From NCBI GenBank assembly GCA_900754075.1, contig CAAEBN010000028.1, positions 1 to 8,280 of the forward strand: DNA of 8,280 nucleotides. Reading direction: 5' to 3'. Positions 5,415 to 8,280 of the stretch are shown here, one piece after another (positions within the stretch are counted from its first letter, which is position 1; each line of letters opens with the position of its first letter). Source of the DNA: an uncultured Collinsella sp. GTDB taxonomy: Bacteria; Actinomycetota; Coriobacteriia; Coriobacteriales; Coriobacteriaceae. A program made the position numbers and the translations under genes. The notes beneath the pieces are model-generated. The model made no database searches. It saw only the letters and a program-made list of their open reading frames with translations, and had not been told where the DNA came from.

Positions 5415-6866
5415 GTGGCAGGCTGGAATCTGACCGGCAATACCGTTTCCGCCGAGTTCGACGGATCGGACGAGCAAGAGCGCAAAGAGCTCAGCGTGAG
5501 CCAAGCGGTGGAGATCGCCGCCGGCGCGCTCGATGCCATTCCGCAGCTGAGCGTTTTGGGTGAGGTCACGGGTTTTCGTGGTCCCAATGCCCGAAGCGGC
5601 CACTGCTACTTCCAAATCAAGGACGACTCGGCGGCCGTCGACTGCATCATCTGGAAAGGAGCCTACCTTAAGCGTACCTTCGATCTGCGCGACGGCATGC
5701 AGGTGAGCTTTAAGGGCAGCTTCAATCTCTACAAGCCCACGGGTCGTATGAGCTTCGTCGCCCGCTCGTTCTCGCTGGCGGGGGAGGGCTTGCTGCGTCA
5801 GCAGGTGGCTCAGTTGGCCGAAAAGCTGCGTCGCGAGGGCCTGATGGACGAAGCGCGCAAACGTCGCATTCCGGTGTTTTGCTCGCGTGTGGCGGTCGTC
5901 ACCTCGCTTTCGGGCGCCGTAATCGATGACGTCAAGCGCACATTGCGTCGTCGCAACCCGCTCGTCGAGCTTGCCTGCGTGGGCGCAAAGGTCCAAGGCG
6001 AGGGCGCACCGGCAGAGCTTATTGAAGGCTTGCGTCGCGCCGCTGCCATTACGCCGGCGCCCGATTGCATTTTGCTCGTGCGTGGCGGCGGTTCCTTCGA
6101 GGACCTCATGACCTTTAACGACGAGGAGCTTGCCCGTGCGGTGGCGGCTTGCCCCGTGCCCGTGGTGACCGGCATTGGCCATGAGCCTGATACCTCGATT
6201 TGCGACATGGTGAGCGACCGTCGCGCCTCCACGCCAACGGCAGCGGCGGAATCGGTGGCACCGGCTATGACGGAGTTGGCCGACGTGCTCGAGACGCGCC
6301 ATCAGCGTCTGGGCGCCGCGATGGCTTCGATGATCGGGTCGGATCAGGTCGATCTGGAAATGCTCGACCAGCGCGGTCGTCGTGCCTGGGACACCTATAC
6401 GGCTCGTCTGGGCGACGCGCTCGATGCGGCCGCGTGCCGCCCGTGCCTCAACGACCCCACATTTATGGTCGAGCGCCGCGAGTCTGAGCTTGCCCTGACG
6501 GCCGATCGTCTGTCCGGCGCCATAACGCGTTCGGTTGGGGCCTTCCGCTCCAACTTCGAGCGTCTGCCCGAGCGCTTGATCGCAAGCACTTCAGGGCTCG
6601 ATGGTAAACGCCATGCGCTCACGCTTGCGAGTTCCCGCCTGGAGCATCAGGGGCGCACGATGCTCAGCAAACCTGCGTCCGATCTGGGCCGAGCTGCCGC
6701 GTCGCTCGATGCCCTGTCGCCGCTCAAGGTGCTTGCCCGTGGCTATTCCATCGCGTACAGCGATGATGGGGTGGCTACGAGTGCCAAGACCTTTAAGCCC
6801 GGCGACGCCATTCGCGTGCGCATGGCAGACGGCAACGTGGCGGCAACGGTCGATACAGTCGAGTAG
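5415..6866 (+). CDS. xseA: Exodeoxyribonuclease VII large subunit
   Basis: A 483-residue protein, the catalytic large subunit of exonuclease VII, which degrades single-stranded DNA from both ends into oligonucleotides and acts in the cytoplasm in DNA repair. Seen: an N-terminal OB-fold (about 28-120; SVLGEVTGFRGPNARSGHCY, then the FQIKDDSAAVDCIIWKG stretch), the large catalytic domain with RGGGSFEDL (from 223), the GIGHEPDTSICD segment (His256, Asp259) and RASTPTAAAE, a long helical middle that in the family binds the small subunits, and the C-terminal LKVLARGYS (about 437-445). The length is normal. The start is a GTG set by an AAAGGAGG site. The acidic N-terminal extension before the OB-fold (about 25 residues) is longer than in E. 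coli, which is common. xseB follows 41 bases downstream with no terminator, so the two subunits are probably made from one mRNA. Confidence 0.96.
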   Translation: MAGWNLTGNTVSAEFDGSDEQERKELSVSQAVEIAAGALDAIPQLSVLGEVTGFRGPNARSGHCYFQIKDDSAAVDCIIWKGAYLKRTFDLRDGMQVSFKGSFNLYKPTGRMSFVARSFSLAGEGLLRQQVAQLAEKLRREGLMDEARKRRIPVFCSRVAVVTSLSGAVIDDVKRTLRRRNPLVELACVGAKVQGEGAPAELIEGLRRAAAITPAPDCILLVRGGGSFEDLMTFNDEELARAVAACPVPVVTGIGHEPDTSICDMVSDRRASTPTAAAESVAPAMTELADVLETRHQRLGAAMASMIGSDQVDLEMLDQRGRRAWDTYTARLGDALDAAACRPCLNDPTFMVERRESELALTADRLSGAITRSVGAFRSNFERLPERLIASTSGLDGKRHALTLASSRLEHQGRTMLSKPASDLGRAAASLDALSPLKVLARGYSIAYSDDGVATSAKTFKPGDAIRVRMADGNVAATVDTVE

Positions 6867-6907
6867 TCCGCGTTTCATAGCGAAAACCTTTAGGAAAGGA
6901 AACAGAT

Positions 6908-7174
6908 ATGGCAGAGAAGACCCCGGTCGAGCAGCTTACGTACAAGCAGGCCTCGCAGGAGTTGGAGCTCATCATCCGCAGCTTGGAGTCGGGCGATATG
7001 GAGCTCGAGGAGTCGCTCGAGAGCTACACCCGCGGCGTCGAGCTCCTCAAGAGCCTGCGCACCCGCCTGTCCGATGCCGAGCAGAAGGTCTCGGTGCTCC
7101 TTAAGGACGTCGACGGCAACGACGTGCTCGCCGACGGCGAGGCCGCCAACACCGACGACAACCTCTCGTTCTAA
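6908..7174 (+). CDS. xseB: Exodeoxyribonuclease VII small subunit
   Basis: An 88-residue helical protein. Small subunits coat the helical arm of XseA and are needed for active exonuclease VII. Seen: LTYKQASQELELIIRSLESG, then the MELEESLESYTRGVELLKSLRTRLSDAEQKV segment, the family's two-helix signature (about 10-63). The C-terminus is a Gly/Asp/Asn-rich, acidic tail (about 68-88) that is probably flexible. An AGGAAAGGA site lies about 9 bases before the ATG. The gene directly follows xseA, the usual order. Confidence 0.95.
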   Translation: MAEKTPVEQLTYKQASQELELIIRSLESGDMELEESLESYTRGVELLKSLRTRLSDAEQKVSVLLKDVDGNDVLADGEAANTDDNLSF

Positions 7175-7182
7175 CCATCTCG

Positions 7183-7204
7183 ACCAAATATAATTACCTT
7201 GGTC
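7183..7204 (+). promoter_or_regulatory. Consensus -10 box inside an inverted repeat upstream of the HIT gene
   Basis: A perfect TATAAT (7189-7194) stands in an AT-rich patch unlike its surroundings. GACCAA (7183-7188) and TTGGTC (7199-7204) are exact complements flanking it. A start of transcription near 7201 would give a leader of about 22 bases before the ATG at 7224. There is no clear -35 box at 16-18 bp, and the region upstream is the xseB 3' end. A protein bound to the repeat would cover the -10 box, so this may be a repressible internal promoter. The elements are seen; the function is inferred. Confidence 0.55.
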
Positions 7205-7223
7205 TGTGAGAAAGGAACCAACC

Positions 7224-7559
7224 ATGTGTGATTGCATCTTCTGCAAAATCGCCAACCACGAGATCCCCTCGACCGTTGTCTATGAGGACGACCAGGTCAT
7301 CGCCTTCGACGACCTCAACCCCCAGGCGCCGGTCCACACGCTCGTGATTCCCAAGAAGCACTACAGCGACATCGCCGACAACGTGCCGGCCGAGACCATG
7401 GGCGCCATGGCTCACGCCATCCAGGAGGTCGCCAAGGCCAAGGGTCTGGAGGACGGTTTCCGCGTCATCTCCAACAAGGGCGTCAACGCCGGCCAGACCG
7501 TCATGCACTTCCACATGCACGTTCTCGGTGGCAAGAACCTGGGCGAGAACCTCATCTGA
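7224..7559 (+). CDS. HIT-family nucleotide phosphoramidase/hydrolase (HinT-like)
   Basis: A 111-residue histidine-triad protein of the HinT/Hit branch, cytoplasmic enzymes that hydrolyse nucleoside phosphoramidates or adenylates. Seen: the N-terminal CIFCKIANHEIPSTVVYED (4-22) typical of the branch, FDDLNPQAPVHTLVIPKKH (28-46), and the triad HFHMHVLGG (His95, His97, His99), of which the middle His97 should be the nucleophile. Cys4 and Cys7 with His46 could bind a structural zinc, as in some relatives. I start at the ATG 7224, behind GAAAGGA with 7-base spacing; an in-frame GTG at 7206 would include that site. It follows xseB but has its own -10 box and inverted repeat. Substrate in this organism is not shown. 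Confidence 0.93.
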   Translation: MCDCIFCKIANHEIPSTVVYEDDQVIAFDDLNPQAPVHTLVIPKKHYSDIADNVPAETMGAMAHAIQEVAKAKGLEDGFRVISNKGVNAGQTVMHFHMHVLGGKNLGENLI

Positions 7560-7600
7560 GGGCGCACGGCCCGTCGCCTTGGCTGCCTTTGGAGTAACCT

Positions 7601-8239
7601 ATGCAGCTTTCTCAACTCGAATACCTTCAAGCGGTAGCGAACTACGGCGGCGTGCGCAAAGCGGCTCGCGCCGTTCACGTGAGCCCACAGGCCGTTTCGT
7701 CGGCAATTAAGAAACTGGAATCTGAGTTCCAGATTGTTTTGCTCGACCGATCGGCGGGGGAGGCTGTTTTGTCTCCGGCGGGCCGAGAGTTTGCGCGTCG
7801 TGCACGTGTGATTCTGGCGCAAGTCGATGATCTCAAAAAGTACGCTCAATCGAGGGACGATGGCGTTTCGCCCGACGGCCACTTTCGTCTTTACGCCCCC
7901 TGCCTTCATGGGCGGGGGCGTCTTTTTTCCGAAAACTGGTACGACTCGTTTGAAAGCTCGCACCCTCAGATTCACCTTGATGTGTGGCATCAGCCAACGG
8001 CTACATGCTTTGAATCACTTGTGCTTGGCATTTCGGATGCGGCCATCTCATTTGAGGAACCAAGGGACAGTGTCCTTTCTTCGAAATACTTGGGTGAAAA
8101 GGAGCTCAAGGTTCTTTCGTGCCCAGCGGGTCATCAATCTGTGGGCGCTATGACCGTTCGTGAGTTACTGGGCGGTAGGCTCGTTGTTCCAATTAATTTG
8201 GGCTCTTCGGTGGTTTCTGTGGGAGAGATTCCGGCATAG
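7601..8239 (+). CDS. LysR-type transcriptional regulator, frame ends early
   Basis: A 212-residue ORF with a clear LysR family winged helix-turn-helix at about 1-60 (LEYLQAVANYGGVRKAARAV, then the HVSPQAVSSAIKKLESEF stretch) and a linker helix. From about residue 92 (GHFRLYAP) it has the first part of the effector-binding domain, including the SHPQIHLDVWHQ and ISDAAISFEEP strands and LGEKELKVLSCPAGH. Family members are usually about 290-310 residues, so roughly 80 are missing at the stop 8237-8239. The frame starting at 8223 stays open to the window edge and reads ERFRHRPSSAGENNDLELK, which would continue naturally if one G of the GGG at 8221-8223 were absent. So this may be a frameshifted gene, a sequencing error or a truncated allele. 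A GGAG lies 7 bases before the ATG. The gene sits 41 bases after the HIT gene with no terminator between. Its coding sequence contains an intrinsic terminator. Its target genes cannot be told from the window. Confidence 0.8.
   Translation: MQLSQLEYLQAVANYGGVRKAARAVHVSPQAVSSAIKKLESEFQIVLLDRSAGEAVLSPAGREFARRARVILAQVDDLKKYAQSRDDGVSPDGHFRLYAPCLHGRGRLFSENWYDSFESSHPQIHLDVWHQPTATCFESLVLGISDAAISFEEPRDSVLSSKYLGEKELKVLSCPAGHQSVGAMTVRELLGGRLVVPINLGSSVVSVGEIPA
7893..7928 (+). terminator. Textbook intrinsic terminator inside the LysR coding sequence
   Basis: ACGCCCCC (7893-7900) and GGGGGCGT (7914-7921) form a perfect 8-bp GC-rich stem with a 13-base loop, followed one base later by six T (7923-7928). 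By shape this is as good as any terminator in the window, yet it falls about 98 codons into the LysR ORF, on the sense strand. It could limit full-length LysR mRNA or act when translation stalls. Confidence 0.65.
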
Positions 8240-8280
8240 GCCCAGCTCAGCGGGCGAAAACAACGATCTGGAACTGAAAC

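Noticed and set aside
7560..7600. Terminator between the HIT and LysR genes
   Set aside because: The GC-rich spacer can pair only 4 bp before mismatches, and there is no T-run.
1..8280. A defence, toxin-antitoxin, mobile or CRISPR system
   Set aside because: All larger ORFs are assigned to conserved families, and no transposase, integrase, repeat-spacer pattern, tRNA-like fold or paired toxin-antitoxin layout was seen. The 30-residue membrane protein has a Shine-Dalgarno site coupling it to a kinase and no antisense partner was evident, so a type I toxin is not supported.

Overview
The window is a GC-rich (about 60%), densely packed piece of bacterial chromosome. Codon use, gene content and protein style (a surface C69 dipeptidase with a C-terminal membrane anchor, a YugP-type zinc peptidase, RNase D with an HRDC domain, xseA-xseB, a HIT protein) suggest a gut member of the Coriobacteriia (Actinomycetota), most like Collinsella. 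That assignment is from memory of the protein families, not from a search. Most of the content is housekeeping. No mobile element, CRISPR array, tRNA or rRNA was seen.

Layout. The left edge (1-166) has no convincing gene and holds two hairpin-forming inverted repeats, one just behind the first gene. A minus-strand gene for an exported, membrane-anchored C69 dipeptidase follows (167-1969). Its roughly 230-base AT-rich upstream region is rich in phased direct repeats and palindromes and looks like a regulated promoter. Next, also on the minus strand, is a two-gene unit: a DgkB/YegS-type lipid kinase (2381-3298), then a 30-residue single-pass membrane protein (2279-2371) whose ribosome binding site overlaps the kinase stop codon, closed by a good intrinsic terminator (2201-2243). 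On the plus strand come RNase D (3397-4530), a YugP-like membrane zinc metallopeptidase (4595-5299), exonuclease VII large and small subunits (5415-6866 and 6908-7174), a HIT-family nucleotide hydrolase (7224-7559) and a LysR-type regulator (7601-8239).

How the genes relate. xseA and xseB encode the two subunits of one nuclease and are adjacent, as expected for an operon. The HIT gene follows 49 bases later but appears to have its own promoter: a consensus -10 box enclosed in an inverted repeat. The kinase and small membrane protein are probably translationally coupled. The kinase and RNase D genes diverge from a short shared region where -10-like boxes on the two strands overlap.

Most worth a second look: (1) the LysR gene carries a textbook intrinsic terminator inside its own coding sequence and its frame breaks at about 212 residues, while a neighbouring frame continues plausibly to the window edge; (2) the coupled 30-residue membrane protein, which is easily missed; (3) the 21-bp phased repeats and 16-bp palindrome upstream of the dipeptidase. 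I did not find a clearly new multi-gene system.
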